Part shown: in pieces, positions 46,689 to 57,484 of the stretch
How the letters are laid out: the number at the start of each line of letters is the position of its first letter
Numbering within the stretch: position 1 is the first letter of the stretch
Assembly (NCBI GenBank): GCA_937773775.1
Contig: CALJVL010000012.1
Coordinates: forward strand, 30,297 to 94,296
DNA: 64,000 nt
Direction of reading: 5' to 3'
From: an uncultured Flavobacterium sp.
Lineage (GTDB): Bacteria > Bacteroidota > Bacteroidia > Flavobacteriales > Flavobacteriaceae
Notes under the pieces: model-generated
Seen by the model: the letters and a program-made list of their open reading frames with translations, nothing else
Told to the model about the DNA's origin: nothing
Databases searched by the model: none
Program-made: the position numbers and the translations under genes

Positions 46689-46707
46689 CCACAATTAGCG
46701 TTTTTTT
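46681..46707 (+). terminator. Terminator overlapping the fic stop codon
   Basis: AACGCTAA (46681-46688) includes the TAA stop and pairs with TTAGCGTT (46695-46702), followed by a T-run. Confidence 0.85.
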
Positions 46708-46765
46708 ATATCCCATTTTAACATAAACTTCTAAAGTGTTCAATGAAAAGAATAAACCAAAAGGT

Positions 46766-46773
46766 TAACTTTG
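46766..46773 (+). promoter_or_regulatory. -7 box for uvrA
   Basis: TAACTTTG lies 14 bases before the ATG at 46788. It supports that start over the upstream ATG at 46743. Confidence 0.55.
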
Positions 46774-46787
46774 CTTTTTTCAAAATT

Positions 46788-49619
46788 ATGTTAGATAAAG
46801 ACAATACAATTGACGTTCAAGGGGCTCGTGTTCACAACCTTAAAAACATAGACATTTCCATTCCACGCGAAAAATTGGTAGTTATTACTGGTCTTTCCGG
46901 TTCCGGTAAATCATCTCTCGCATTCGACACCATTTACGCTGAAGGACAACGCCGTTACGTAGAAACATTTTCGGCTTATGCCAGACAATTTTTGGGAGGC
47001 TTAGAGCGTCCCGATGTTGATAAAATAGACGGGCTTTCTCCAGTTATAGCGATTGAACAGAAAACAACTAGTAAAAGTCCCCGCTCCACGGTGGGAACCA
47101 TTACCGAAATATATGATTTCCTAAGGTTACTTTATGCCCGTGCGGCTGACGCTTACAGTTACAATACTGGCGAAAAAATGGTCAGTTATTCAGACGAACA
47201 AATTAAAGACCTAATCACCCAAGATTTTACTAACAAACGCATTAATATTCTGGCACCAGTAATTAGAGCTCGAAAAGGGCATTATGGCGAATTGTTCCAG
47301 CAAATAGCAAAACAAGGATTCTTGAAGGTTCGCGTGAATGGGGAGGTCCGCGAAATTACGACGGGAATGAAACTGGATCGTTATAAAACCCATGATATTG
47401 AAATCGTTGTCGACCGAATGCTAGTTGAGTCAACTGCTGACAATGAAAAACGTTTGAGCGAAAGCATTAATACGGCGATGCACCACGGTGAAAATGTATT
47501 AATGATTTTAGATCAGGATTCTAATGAAGTACGGTATTTCAGTAGAAACTTAATGTGTCCTACAACGGGAATTTCTTATCAAAATCCAGAACCTAATTTA
47601 TTTTCTTTCAATTCCCCAAAAGGAGCTTGCGATCATTGCAATGGTCTTGGTACGGTAAACGAAATCAACACTAAGAAAATTATTCCAAATCCAAAATTGT
47701 CTATCAAAAGCGGCGGTTTTGCTCCTTTGGGAGAATATAAATCTTCTTGGATATTCAAGCAATTGGAAATCATTGGGGAAAAATATCGGTTCAAACTCAC
47801 TGACCCAATCGAAAAAATCCCAGAAGAAGCCATGGAAATGATTTTGAATGGCGGAAAGGAAAAATTTACTATAAACTCTAAAGATTTAGGAGTAGCTCGT
47901 GACTACAAAATTGACTTTGAAGGAATTTCACATTTTATAAAAAACCAATATGACCAAAGTGGTTCCACAACAATTAAGCGATGGGCCAAAGAATTTATGG
48001 ATGAGATAAATTGTCCTGTCTGCGAAGGTTCGCGATTGAAAAAAGAAGCAATGTTCTTTAAAATCAACGAAAAAAATATTTCGGAATTATGCAATATGGA
48101 TATTTCTGATTTAACCGCTTGGTTCCAAAATTTAGACAGAGATTTATCCGACAAACAAAAACGTATCGCGACCGAGGTAGTCAAGGAAATAAATGATCGC
48201 TTGAACTTTTTGATGAATGTAGGTTTAGAATATTTGGCGTTAAGCCGAAGTTCAAAATCCCTTTCAGGCGGCGAGGCACAGCGCATCAGACTAGCCACCC
48301 AAATTGGATCACAGTTAGTTGGAGTACTTTATATTTTAGACGAACCCAGCATTGGTTTACATCAAAGAGACAACGATAAATTAATACATTCTTTAGAACA
48401 ATTACGAGATATTGGAAATTCGGTTATCGTGGTCGAACACGATAAGGACATGATTGAACGCGCTGACTATGTGATTGACATAGGTCCAAAAGCGGGAAAA
48501 TTTGGTGGAGAAATCATCAGCCAAGGAACTCCAGCTGAAACGCTACAATCAAATACCATTACGGCTCAATATTTAAATGGGAAAATGAAAATTGAGATTC
48601 CAAAAAAGCGTCGTGAAGGAAATGGCAAATTCATGAAATTGACGGGCGCAACTGGGAATAACCTTAAAAATGTATCTATTGAATTGCCTTTGGGAAAAAT
48701 GATTTGTGTAACTGGAGTTTCAGGAAGTGGTAAATCGACCTTGATAAACGGAACCCTTTACCCTATTTTGAACGCTTATTATTTTAATGGTGTAAAAAAA
48801 CCGCAGCCCTACAAAAAAATAGAAGGTTTAGAGCTTATCGACAAAGTTATTAATATAGATCAAAGCCCGATAGGACGAACACCTCGTTCTAATCCAGCTA
48901 CATATACTGAATTATTTACCGAGGTCAGGAATTTGTTTACCAAGACCTCAGAAAGTATGATTAGGGGTTACAAGGCGGGACGTTTCAGTTTTAATGTGAA
49001 AGGCGGACGCTGCGAAACCTGCCAAGGATCAGGTGTCCGAACAATTGAAATGAACTTTTTGCCAGATGTTTATGTAGAGTGCGAAACATGTCAAGGCAAG
49101 CGTTTTAACAGGGAAACCTTAGAAATTCGATTCAAAGGAAAGTCAATTTCAGATGTTTTGAACATGACTGTTGATGAAGCGGTTCCGTTTTTTGAAATGA
49201 TCCCTAAGATTTACCGAAAAGTAAAAACCATACAAGATGTAGGTTTGGGTTATATCACCTTGGGACAGCAAAGCACAACCCTTTCAGGCGGCGAAGCGCA
49301 ACGAATCAAATTGGCAACTGAATTATCAAAAAAAGATACGGGAAACACTTTTTATATCCTTGACGAACCTACGACAGGCTTGCACTTTGAAGATATCAGG
49401 GTTTTAATGGGAGTCATTAATAAACTGGTGGATAAAGGCAATACCATATTAATTATCGAACATAATATGGATGTGATAAAACTAGCAGATTATATTATTG
49501 ACATTGGCCCTGAAGGCGGAAAAGGTGGCGGACAAGTTGTTGCCAAAGGTACTCCCGAAGAAATAATAAAAAATAAGAAAAGTTATACAGCGCAGTTTTT
49601 GAAAAAAGAATTACTTTAG
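46788..49619 (+). CDS. uvrA: UvrABC excinuclease subunit A
   Basis: The 943-residue protein is the damage-recognition ATPase of nucleotide excision repair. It has two ABC ATPase modules with Walker A motifs [12 protein letters not shown] and [14 protein letters not shown] signatures [12 protein letters not shown] and [12 protein letters not shown], and zinc sites (CPVCEGSRL and CETCQGSGV). All expected parts are present and the length is normal. The ATG at 46788 ([12 protein letters not shown]) is favoured because an upstream ATG would place the promoter box inside the gene. It is single-gene; uvrB is not in this window. Confidence 0.97.
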   Translation: MLDKDNTIDVQGARVHNLKNIDISIPREKLVVITGLSGSGKSSLAFDTIYAEGQRRYVETFSAYARQFLGGLERPDVDKIDGLSPVIAIEQKTTSKSPRSTVGTITEIYDFLRLLYARAADAYSYNTGEKMVSYSDEQIKDLITQDFTNKRINILAPVIRARKGHYGELFQQIAKQGFLKVRVNGEVREITTGMKLDRYKTHDIEIVVDRMLVESTADNEKRLSESINTAMHHGENVLMILDQDSNEVRYFSRNLMCPTTGISYQNPEPNLFSFNSPKGACDHCNGLGTVNEINTKKIIPNPKLSIKSGGFAPLGEYKSSWIFKQLEIIGEKYRFKLTDPIEKIPEEAMEMILNGGKEKFTINSKDLGVARDYKIDFEGISHFIKNQYDQSGSTTIKRWAKEFMDEINCPVCEGSRLKKEAMFFKINEKNISELCNMDISDLTAWFQNLDRDLSDKQKRIATEVVKEINDRLNFLMNVGLEYLALSRSSKSLSGGEAQRIRLATQIGSQLVGVLYILDEPSIGLHQRDNDKLIHSLEQLRDIGNSVIVVEHDKDMIERADYVIDIGPKAGKFGGEIISQGTPAETLQSNTITAQYLNGKMKIEIPKKRREGNGKFMKLTGATGNNLKNVSIELPLGKMICVTGVSGSGKSTLINGTLYPILNAYYFNGVKKPQPYKKIEGLELIDKVINIDQSPIGRTPRSNPATYTELFTEVRNLFTKTSESMIRGYKAGRFSFNVKGGRCETCQGSGVRTIEMNFLPDVYVECETCQGKRFNRETLEIRFKGKSISDVLNMTVDEAVPFFEMIPKIYRKVKTIQDVGLGYITLGQQSTTLSGGEAQRIKLATELSKKDTGNTFYILDEPTTGLHFEDIRVLMGVINKLVDKGNTILIIEHNMDVIKLADYIIDIGPEGGKGGGQVVAKGTPEEIIKNKKSYTAQFLKKELL

Positions 49620-49730
49620 TATCGCAGAGTATGGGCCCTGGTTGCAATGGCATCCTTTTGCATGTTCCTTTAACAAGCAAAAGACACAATAAAAAACAGT
49701 AAGAGCTCTAAAAAACTGCAGTAAAAAGAC

Positions 49731-50465
49731 ATGGATATGAAATTAGAAGATTTCGATAACGATGAGGATAAAATAATCCAAGATCGATTAAAACAAAAAA
49801 ATTGGAACGAGATACGAACCAATGATAGTTGGGCTATTTTTAAAATTATGGCCGAATTTGTAAACGGTTACGAAAATATGGGACGAATTGGTCCTTGTGT
49901 GTCCATTTTTGGGTCAGCCAGAACAAAACCAGAAGACAAGTATTATAAACTTGCTGAAAGTATTGCCTTCAAAATCAGTAAAGCAGGTTATGGTGTCATT
50001 ACTGGTGGCGGTCCAGGAATAATGGAAGCAGGTAATAAAGGAGCACATCTGGGTGGCGGAACCTCAGTTGGGCTAAATATCGTTTTACCCTTCGAACAGC
50101 ATTTCAACCCTTATATCGACGGAGACAAAAATTTAAATTTCGACTATTTCTTTGTTCGAAAGGTGATGTTTGTAAAATATTCCCAAGGCTTTGTGGTAAT
50201 GCCGGGTGGTTTTGGTACTTTAGATGAGCTGTTTGAGGCAATCACCTTGATCCAAACAAAAAAAATAGCTCGATTCCCAATAATACTCGTAGGAACCAGC
50301 TTTTGGTCAGGATTAATCAACTGGATAAAAACAGTATTGATAGAAAAAGAACAAACAATAAGCCCAGACGATTTGAAATTAATTAAAATCGTAGACACAG
50401 AAGATGAAGTAGTAGAAGTTTTAGATAATTTCTATAAAAAATACAATTTGACACCAAATTTTTAA
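49731..50465 (+). CDS. LOG-family Rossmann-fold protein (TIGR00730 type)
   Basis: The 244-residue protein has the LOG signature motifs GGGPGIMEAGNKGA and PGGFGTLDELFE. Members are nucleotide 5'-monophosphate phosphoribohydrolases that release bases from cytokinin or nucleoside monophosphates; others are mis-annotated as lysine decarboxylases. An N-terminal helical extension (about 1-45) is present. It follows uvrA by 111 bases and ends at a strong hairpin. The bacterial role is probably nucleotide salvage. Confidence 0.85.
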   Translation: MDMKLEDFDNDEDKIIQDRLKQKNWNEIRTNDSWAIFKIMAEFVNGYENMGRIGPCVSIFGSARTKPEDKYYKLAESIAFKISKAGYGVITGGGPGIMEAGNKGAHLGGGTSVGLNIVLPFEQHFNPYIDGDKNLNFDYFFVRKVMFVKYSQGFVVMPGGFGTLDELFEAITLIQTKKIARFPIILVGTSFWSGLINWIKTVLIEKEQTISPDDLKLIKIVDTEDEVVEVLDNFYKKYNLTPNF

Positions 50466-50501
50466 GCATAAAGCCGTCTTTCGAACGGCTTTATTTATGC
50501 T
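50466..50501 (+). terminator. Rho-independent terminator
   Basis: AAAGCCGT (50470-50477) pairs with ACGGCTTT (50485-50492). An extended outer stem GCATA/TATGC adds stability. Confidence 0.85.
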
Positions 50502-50574
50502 AATTTAACAACGATTGCAACTGTTTTTTAAATAAATAAATGTCTATAATCAGGTACTAAATTTAAATCCACAT

Positions 50575-53403
50575 TTGAAATCATTTTATAAAATTGCGGT
50601 TTATATTCTGTTTTTATTGGTATCAGTAAAGCAATTTGCTCAACATCATTCCAAAATGATAGTTGAAGTAAATTCTGACACTAAAACCCTGAATATTCAA
50701 CAGGAAATCACTTTTTTTAACGATTCAGAAGACTTCTTGAGTTCAATAGTTTTGAATGATTGGAACAACGCCTATTCGAATGTCAATTCACCGATGGCAC
50801 AAAGATTTTCTGATGAGTTTTATCGCGGTTTCCATCTGGCAGATGAAAAAGAACTCGGCAGCACTACAAACCTGACCATTATCGACGACGATAAACTGTT
50901 CCTTTCTTGGGAAAGAACCGAGGAAAATCCGGATATTATCACTGTTAATTTAAGAGATAGATTAGCTCCTAATCAGAAAATAAAATTATACCTGACTTAC
51001 ATTGTTAAGGTACCCAGCGACAAGTTTACAAAATATGGCTACGACGATAACGGCGGAATGAACTTAAAGACCTGGTACCTCACTCCTGCCCGATATGAAA
51101 ACCACGCTTTTATAAAATACAATAATGAGAACCTCGATGATATCGCCAACGGAGTTTCTGATTTTGACATAGACTTAAAACTATCAAAAGGCCTAGAAGT
51201 GACCTCCGATTTAAATAATATGGGGTCTATACAAAAAGGAGATTCTTCTATTTACAGATTATTCGGGAAGAATAGATCTGATTTCAGTCTATTTATAGAG
51301 CATAAATCCAGTTTTTACAGTTTTGATAATAAACCTCTTAAGGTAATCACTAATTTGAAAGATGAAAGAATTAGTGTCGCACAACAAGCGCTAGCACTTG
51401 ATTGCATCGTCAATTTTGTAAATGATTTAATTGGAGAATACCCCTTTGATAAAATTGTGGTTTCTCAAGCTGATTATGAACGTAACCCATTTTATGGATT
51501 GAATCAACTGCCCTCGTTTATCAGTCCTTTTTCAGATGAATTCACATACGAAATTAAGTTCCTAAAAACGTACTTAAGCAGCTACCTAAAAAATAGCTTG
51601 CGATTAGACAAAAGGAAAGATGCTTGGATATATGACGGCATTCAAGTCTATGCAATGATGAAGTATATTGAAGAAAATCATCCAAACACTAAAATGTTAG
51701 GCAGCGCCGCCTCTTTCAAATTATTAAAAAGTTATAATTTGACAAACTTGGATTTCAACGAGCAGTACAGCTATTTTTATATGTTAATGGCTAGAAAGAA
51801 TTTAGACCAACCTCTTGGAGACCCTAAAAACTCTCTTATTAAGTTCAATGAACAAATTGCAAGTAAATACAGGGCAGGCTTAAGCTTAAGGTATTTGAAC
51901 GACTATCTTGGAGGAAAAGCAGTAACCAGCAGTATTCGCCAATTTTACTCAAAAAACCAAGAAAGTCAACTTTCAGGAGTACATTTTGAGTCTATATTAA
52001 AATCAAATACAGATAAAGACATTAGCTGGTTTTTCAATACCATTATAAATTCAAGAGACATCATCGATTTCAAATTTACAGAGGTGTCTAAAACGAAAGA
52101 CAGCGTTTCTTTTTCCCTTAAAAACAGAACAAACACGGTAGTACCAATTCCTGTTTATGGAATAAAAAATGATGAAATCGTATTTAAAAATTGGCTGGAT
52201 CCCACAGTAAAAGATAGCATCTTCACTTTGGAAAGAAAAGATGCCGACAAAATCGTAATAAACTATAAAAATGAAGTTCCTGAATATAATTTGAGAAACA
52301 ATTGGAAATCCTTAAAAGGCTTTTTTCCAAACAATCGACCTATAAAGTTTGCGTTTATGAAAGACCTTGAGGATCCTAACTACAATCAAATACTATATGT
52401 CCCTACCCTAACTTATAATTTGTACGATGGTCTTTCTCCAGGCTTAAGACTGCATAGCAAGACAATACTAGACAAACCTTTTATTTTTGATATAAACCCC
52501 TCTTATTCTACAAAAGCACAAACGTTCTCTGGTTCTGCAGCATTGGTTTTTAATCAAAATTACAGAAACAGCAGCTTATACAATGTCAAATATTCGCTTT
52601 CGGGTAATTATTTCCATTATGCTCCAGATGCAACCTATCTAAAAATTAACCCTATGGTTCAGTTTCGAATACGCGAAAGTGACTTTAGGAATAACCGGAG
52701 CCAGTTAATCCTCTTGCGTCAGGTTTTGGTAAACAGGGAAAAGAGTGAAGTTATAACAGACAATTTCGCACAAAATTATTCGGTTTTCAATGCGAAATAC
52801 TTCAATACTAACACGGAAATTACAGGTCATTTAAGCTTTATGGCCGATGTTCAACTTTCGGGAAAATTCGGAAAAGTAGCAGCAGAATTTGAGTATCGAA
52901 AACTTTTTGAAAACAACCGCCAAGTAAATCTGCGATTGTACGCAGGTAGTTTTTTATACAATAATACCAATTCTGATTTTTTTAGTTTCGCTTTAGACCG
53001 CCCTACCGATTATCTCTTCGACTATGGCTATTATGGGCGCTCCGAAAGCACTGGTTTCTTTAGCCAACAATTGATCTTGGCGGAAGGTGGTTTTAAATCG
53101 CAGTTAGACAGCCCATATGCCAACCAATGGATTACTACGTTGAATGGGGGTTACAATATATGGAATTGGGTAGAAGTATATGGAGACCTCGGTTTTATAA
53201 AAAACGAACGGCTAAGCGCGCGCTTTTTATATGACAGCGGTATCCGTCTGAATTTAGTGCCTGACTATTTTGAATTATACCTCCCTGTGTATTCCTCTAA
53301 CGGCTGGGAACTAGCTCAGAAAAATTACAATCAGAAAATACGGTTTGTTATTACTTTATCGCCTAAAATATTAATCAATTTATTTAAACGAAAGTGGCTT
53401 TAA
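50575..53403 (+). CDS. M1-like peptidase-fold protein lacking the zinc motif, with barrel-like C-terminus
   Basis: The 942-residue protein has a signal peptide (MKSFYKIAVYILFLLVSVKQFAQ), then an M1 aminopeptidase-like region (about 25-450) with a YGLNQLPSF segment where M1 enzymes have their substrate loop. The zinc motif HExxH is absent: the matching helix reads FLKTYLSSYL, and the distal glutamate helix reads WIYDGIQVY. It is therefore probably a non-catalytic member. The C-terminal part (about 600-942) has repeated amphipathic strands, like an outer-membrane beta-barrel. The start is TTG at 50575; no in-frame ATG gives a better signal. I recall close relatives in flavobacteria that share these losses. 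Confidence 0.75.
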   Translation: MKSFYKIAVYILFLLVSVKQFAQHHSKMIVEVNSDTKTLNIQQEITFFNDSEDFLSSIVLNDWNNAYSNVNSPMAQRFSDEFYRGFHLADEKELGSTTNLTIIDDDKLFLSWERTEENPDIITVNLRDRLAPNQKIKLYLTYIVKVPSDKFTKYGYDDNGGMNLKTWYLTPARYENHAFIKYNNENLDDIANGVSDFDIDLKLSKGLEVTSDLNNMGSIQKGDSSIYRLFGKNRSDFSLFIEHKSSFYSFDNKPLKVITNLKDERISVAQQALALDCIVNFVNDLIGEYPFDKIVVSQADYERNPFYGLNQLPSFISPFSDEFTYEIKFLKTYLSSYLKNSLRLDKRKDAWIYDGIQVYAMMKYIEENHPNTKMLGSAASFKLLKSYNLTNLDFNEQYSYFYMLMARKNLDQPLGDPKNSLIKFNEQIASKYRAGLSLRYLNDYLGGKAVTSSIRQFYSKNQESQLSGVHFESILKSNTDKDISWFFNTIINSRDIIDFKFTEVSKTKDSVSFSLKNRTNTVVPIPVYGIKNDEIVFKNWLDPTVKDSIFTLERKDADKIVINYKNEVPEYNLRNNWKSLKGFFPNNRPIKFAFMKDLEDPNYNQILYVPTLTYNLYDGLSPGLRLHSKTILDKPFIFDINPSYSTKAQTFSGSAALVFNQNYRNSSLYNVKYSLSGNYFHYAPDATYLKINPMVQFRIRESDFRNNRSQLILLRQVLVNREKSEVITDNFAQNYSVFNAKYFNTNTEITGHLSFMADVQLSGKFGKVAAEFEYRKLFENNRQVNLRLYAGSFLYNNTNSDFFSFALDRPTDYLFDYGYYGRSESTGFFSQQLILAEGGFKSQLDSPYANQWITTLNGGYNIWNWVEVYGDLGFIKNERLSARFLYDSGIRLNLVPDYFELYLPVYSSNGWELAQKNYNQKIRFVITLSPKILINLFKRKWL

Positions 53404-53556
53404 TTACGGCTTATTTCTGTTTTATATTAAATTATTTGTAATTTTTAAACAATTTAACTAGTAATTATATAAAAATAAATATACTATAGGGTGTTTAATT
53501 ATCAATAATTTAATTATATTTATTTCAATGAATTATGAAAATCGCTAGTTTTTAAT

Positions 53557-53564
53557 TAAATTTG
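53557..53564 (+). promoter_or_regulatory. -7 box for the E1 gene
   Basis: TAAATTTG lies 25 bases before the start codon at 53590. Confidence 0.45.
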
Positions 53565-53589
53565 CAAACCTAAGTTATACTTTTCAACT

Positions 53590-55998
53590 ATGATAAAAGA
53601 AAAAACCAATACAACATTAACATTCGAAGATTTTAAAACAGAAGTTTTAAACGACTACAAGATTGCTATAACAAGCAGGGAGTGCAGTTTATTAGGACGT
53701 CGGGAAGTGTTGACCGGTAAAGCTAAGTTTGGAATTTTCGGAGACGGAAAAGAAGTTCCACAATTAGCAATGGCAAAATTTTTCAAAAACGGGGACTTTC
53801 GTTCTGGTTATTATCGCGATCAAACATTTATGATGGCGATAGGTCAATTGACAGTACAACAGTTTTTTGCTGGATTGTATGGAAATACAAATATCGAACA
53901 AGAACCTATGTCCGCCGGTAGACAAATGGGAGGTCATTTTGCCACCCACAGTTTGAACGAAGACGGCTCATGGAAAGACTTGACCAAACAGAAAAATTCT
54001 AGCGCCGACATTTCTCCTACAGCTGGACAAATGCCCAGATTACTGGGACTTGCACAAGCTTCAAAGATATATAGAAAGGTTTCCGGAATAACCAAAAAGT
54101 CTAATTTTTCAGTTGATGGAAATGAAGTAGCTTGGGGAACAATTGGAAATGCCAGTACTTCAGAAGGTTTGTTTTTTGAAACTATAAATGCGGCTGGTGT
54201 TCTACAAGTGCCATTGATAATAAGTGTTTGGGATGACGATTATGGTATCTCAGTCCATGCAAAACATCAAACCACTAAAGAGAATATTTCTGAAATTTTA
54301 AAGGGATACCAAAAGGAAAATAATACCAATGGTATTGAAATACTTAAAGTAAAAGGTTGGGATTATTCGGAGTTGATAGCCACCTATGAAAAAGCATCTG
54401 CTATCGCTCGTGAAAAACACGTCCCGGTACTTATACATGTTGACGAACTGACTCAACCACAAGGCCATTCAAGTTCAGGCTCACACGAAAGATATAAAGA
54501 TGCCGATCGTCTTGCCTGGGAACGGGATTACGATTGTATCAGACAAATGAAGTTATGGATGGTTGCAATTGACATTGCTTCTTCTGAAGAGATTGCTGAA
54601 ATTGATTCAAATGCTAAAAAAGAAGTTCTTGAAGCTAAAAAAGCAGCATGGCGCCAATTTATAGATCCCATTGTTGCCGAACAGAAAGAGCTTGTTACTT
54701 TATTGGAAAAAATAGCTGCTTCAAGTAACAACAAGGAGAGCATCACGAAAATTTCTGCTGCTTTAAATGATATAAAAGATCCAATAAGAAAGGAAATTTT
54801 GGTAGCGGCACGTAAAACTTTGCGTCTTGTATTAAATGAAAGCGGGAAAGCGGAATTGTCGAATTGGATTACGTCTTATACGAAGAGTGGCCAAGAAAGA
54901 TTCAGCAGTCATTTGTATTCGGATTCTGATATGAACGTACATACCGTAAATCAAGTATTACCTCAATATGCAGATAATGCTAAAGAAGACACGGATGGCA
55001 GAATGATCTTAAGGGATAATTTTGATGCCATTTTTACAAAGCACCCAGAAGCGCTAATTTTTGGTGAAGATTCAGGAAACATTGGAGATGTAAACCAAGG
55101 CTTAGAGGGTATGCAGGAGAAATACGGTGAGCTCCGAGTTGCCGATGTAGGTATTCGAGAAGCTACAATTATAGGGCAAGGAATTGGAATGGCATTAAGA
55201 GGCTTACGCCCAATTGCCGAAATCCAATACTTGGATTATTTATTGTACGCCATTCAAATCATCAGCGATGATTTGGCAACCTTACAATACAGAACGGGGG
55301 GCAGACAAAAAGCACCTCTAATCATAAGAACAAGAGGACATAGATTAGAAGGCATATGGCATTCTGGATCTCCCATGGGAATGATAATTAATGCCGTAAG
55401 AGGTATTCATGTATTAGTTCCAAGAAATATGACCAAAGCGGCAGGTTTTTATAATTCCCTTTTGGAATGTGATGAACCAGCTTTAGTAATAGAGTGCTTA
55501 AACGGCTATCGTTTAAAAGAAAAGATGCCTTTGAATTATGGTGAGTTCAAAACCCCAATTGGAGTTGTTGAAACGATGAAAGAAGGAACTGACATCACTT
55601 TAGTTTCGTATGGTTCCACTTTACGATTAGTAGAACAAGCAGCTCAAGAGCTTCAGCAAGCAGGAATTGAATGTGAAGTGATTGACATACAATCATTACT
55701 TCCATTTGACATCAATCATGATCTTGTAAAGAGCATAATAAAGACCAATCGTCTATTAGTAATTGATGAAGATGTTCCGGGTGGAGCATCAGCTTATATT
55801 TTACAACAGATAATTGAACAACAAGGCGGCTATAATCATCTGGATAGCAAACCACAAACTTTAACCTCAAAAGCGCACAGACCTTCTTATGGAACGGATG
55901 GAGATTACTTCTCAAAACCTTCCATTGAAGATATTTTTGAAAAAGTATATACCATGATGAATGAGGTTAATCCTTCAAAATATCCCAGTTTATATTAA
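53590..55998 (+). CDS. Fused alpha/beta E1 of a 2-oxoacid dehydrogenase (branched-chain type)
   Basis: The 802-residue protein joins the alpha and beta subunits of a thiamine-diphosphate E1 in one chain. The alpha part (about 1-340) has the cofactor region GNASTSEGLFFE and WDDDYGIS. The beta part (about 475-802) has FGEDSGNIGDVNQGL, EIQYLDYLLYAIQ and the C-terminal transketolase domain (DEDVPGGASAYIL). Such fusions act with E2 and E3 to decarboxylate branched-chain 2-oxoacids, giving precursors of iso-branched fatty acids common in Bacteroidota. E2 and E3 are not in the window. It is followed by a strong terminator. Confidence 0.85.
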   Translation: MIKEKTNTTLTFEDFKTEVLNDYKIAITSRECSLLGRREVLTGKAKFGIFGDGKEVPQLAMAKFFKNGDFRSGYYRDQTFMMAIGQLTVQQFFAGLYGNTNIEQEPMSAGRQMGGHFATHSLNEDGSWKDLTKQKNSSADISPTAGQMPRLLGLAQASKIYRKVSGITKKSNFSVDGNEVAWGTIGNASTSEGLFFETINAAGVLQVPLIISVWDDDYGISVHAKHQTTKENISEILKGYQKENNTNGIEILKVKGWDYSELIATYEKASAIAREKHVPVLIHVDELTQPQGHSSSGSHERYKDADRLAWERDYDCIRQMKLWMVAIDIASSEEIAEIDSNAKKEVLEAKKAAWRQFIDPIVAEQKELVTLLEKIAASSNNKESITKISAALNDIKDPIRKEILVAARKTLRLVLNESGKAELSNWITSYTKSGQERFSSHLYSDSDMNVHTVNQVLPQYADNAKEDTDGRMILRDNFDAIFTKHPEALIFGEDSGNIGDVNQGLEGMQEKYGELRVADVGIREATIIGQGIGMALRGLRPIAEIQYLDYLLYAIQIISDDLATLQYRTGGRQKAPLIIRTRGHRLEGIWHSGSPMGMIINAVRGIHVLVPRNMTKAAGFYNSLLECDEPALVIECLNGYRLKEKMPLNYGEFKTPIGVVETMKEGTDITLVSYGSTLRLVEQAAQELQQAGIECEVIDIQSLLPFDINHDLVKSIIKTNRLLVIDEDVPGGASAYILQQIIEQQGGYNHLDSKPQTLTSKAHRPSYGTDGDYFSKPSIEDIFEKVYTMMNEVNPSKYPSLY

Positions 55999-56011
55999 AA
56001 TCTGTTTAACT

Positions 56012-56054
56012 AAAAAGGAATCCCGTTCTTAAAAAGAATGGGATTCCCCTTTTT
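56012..56054 (+). terminator. Rho-independent terminator of the E1 gene
   Basis: GGAATCCCGTTCTT and AAGAATGGGATTCC pair with one G-U, and a CTTTTT tail follows. Confidence 0.9.
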
Positions 56055-56199
56055 AAATTGACAAAAGCAATATACAATAAGTGTTGCAAAAGAAGCTACT
56101 GAGATTAACACTAAAAAAGAATCAAATGAGACTAATACTACTTTTGGTGGAGGTCATGCATAGATTAAAATCAAGAAATAACACTATTCATCTTAAATA

Positions 56200-56246
56200 A
56201 AAGTTATAAAGCCAGCATAAGTTTTTTATGCTGGCTTTATAACTTT
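56200..56246 (+). repeat. Perfect 21-base-pair hairpin upstream of the M23 gene
   Basis: The sequence 56200-56220 is exactly complementary to 56226-56246 (core AAAGCCAGCATAA with TTATGCTGGCTTT), with a 5-base loop. It ends 25 bases before the M23 start codon. It could be an attenuator, a bidirectional terminator or the end of a lost gene: a short protein-like frame ending at TAG 56160-56162 precedes it. Confidence 0.6.
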
Positions 56247-56271
56247 ATTTTGCGATTATAAAAAAAGAACT

Positions 56272-56952
56272 ATGAGTATTTTAGAAGCACTCCTAAAAAA
56301 CACACACGGCGTTAAAGTAATAGATAGCTCGATCGATTATAAAAACTACGTTCATATAGACTTATCTCCGGTCAACCATGAATTATCAAAAATCGATATT
56401 AAATGCGCAGTAAGTTTCGAAGAATATATTGAGCGGCATTTAACTTTAAATCAAGCTCTTGTAGCTTTTGGAGGATATAATGAAGAAAGAAACCTTTATC
56501 AACGCAGCAGCGTTTTCAAGGATGAAAAAACGGAGGAGCGGAACATTCATATCGGTTTAGACTTATGGATAAAAGCAGGAACTGCTGTATTAGCAGCTCT
56601 TGAAGGAAAAGTTCATAGCTATAATTTTAACACTGGTTTTGGGGATTATGGCCCCACTATCATCTTAGAGCACCAGCTTGAAAATCAAATGTTTTATACA
56701 TTATATGGACATTTATCGTTAGATAGTTTAGATGGTCTTGAAATAGGAACTGTTTTCAAGAAAGGAGAACAATTTGCGACTTTGGGCGACGCAGCCATTA
56801 ATGGTGATTACGCACCACATTTACATTTTCAAATCATAAAAAACATAGCGGATAAGTTTGGTGACTATCCTGGTGTCTGCAGCAAAAAAGAGTTGCCTTT
56901 TTATCTAGAAAATTGCCCAGATCCAAACCTATTATTAAAAATAACAACATAA
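56272..56952 (+). CDS. M23-family peptidase (LytM-like)
   Basis: The 226-residue protein has the LytM zinc site: HIGLDLWIKAGT (about 91-102, H and D), then YGHLSLDSL and the C-terminal HLHFQI. These enzymes cut peptide bridges in peptidoglycan. No signal peptide is visible, which is unusual for the family and suggests a cytoplasmic form or unrecognised export. I recall similar leaderless M23 proteins in flavobacteria. It is followed 4 bases later by a lipoprotein gene, so the two form an operon. Confidence 0.8.
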   Translation: MSILEALLKNTHGVKVIDSSIDYKNYVHIDLSPVNHELSKIDIKCAVSFEEYIERHLTLNQALVAFGGYNEERNLYQRSSVFKDEKTEERNIHIGLDLWIKAGTAVLAALEGKVHSYNFNTGFGDYGPTIILEHQLENQMFYTLYGHLSLDSLDGLEIGTVFKKGEQFATLGDAAINGDYAPHLHFQIIKNIADKFGDYPGVCSKKELPFYLENCPDPNLLLKITT

Positions 56953-56956
56953 AAGA

Positions 56957-57484
56957 ATGAAGAAAGCAATATTTATACTGTGCTTGCTTATCCTTGCTGG
57001 ATGTAAAGCAAAAAAAGTAAAACCAGTAAAAAAAGTAGAGAAAATAGAGATATTACAGCCATTAGAGGTAGAAGAACCTATAAAGCGTGAAGAACCTAAA
57101 ACAGAAAAGATTGCTCTTTCAGGAGTTGATTTGACCCTAAAGAAAAAAGCTTACGAATTAGGAAAAAGAATGTTGATGACCTGTAACACTTCTAAATTCA
57201 GGCCCTATGATGAAAATGAAGCTACAGCATCTGTAATTAACAATATAACCGAGGATAGACTGTCTAAAACATGTGCTAATTATAGACAATGGTATGGCAC
57301 TTTTAAAGACCTTGAATTAGTTGAGATATTTATAAATAATGTCGATCAAACCACCGTTTTCAGATATAAAGCTTTGTATACCAAAAAGGTAGCTAATAAG
57401 GAACTTCGTGTATTCATGAATGATGAAAATAAAATTTCCTCATTAAGAACATTAGACTGGGTTGATGTTTATGATAATCAATAG
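56957..57484 (+). CDS. Lipoprotein of unknown function
   Basis: The 175-residue protein has a lipoprotein signal (lipobox LILAGC, C16), a highly charged Lys/Glu/Pro linker (about 18-55) and a globular C-terminal region of about 115 residues (VDLTLKKKAYELGKRML, FKDLELVEIFINNVDQ). It has no domain I recognise. It is co-transcribed with the M23 peptidase, so a role in the cell envelope is likely. Confidence 0.65.
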   Translation: MKKAIFILCLLILAGCKAKKVKPVKKVEKIEILQPLEVEEPIKREEPKTEKIALSGVDLTLKKKAYELGKRMLMTCNTSKFRPYDENEATASVINNITEDRLSKTCANYRQWYGTFKDLELVEIFINNVDQTTVFRYKALYTKKVANKELRVFMNDENKISSLRTLDWVDVYDNQ

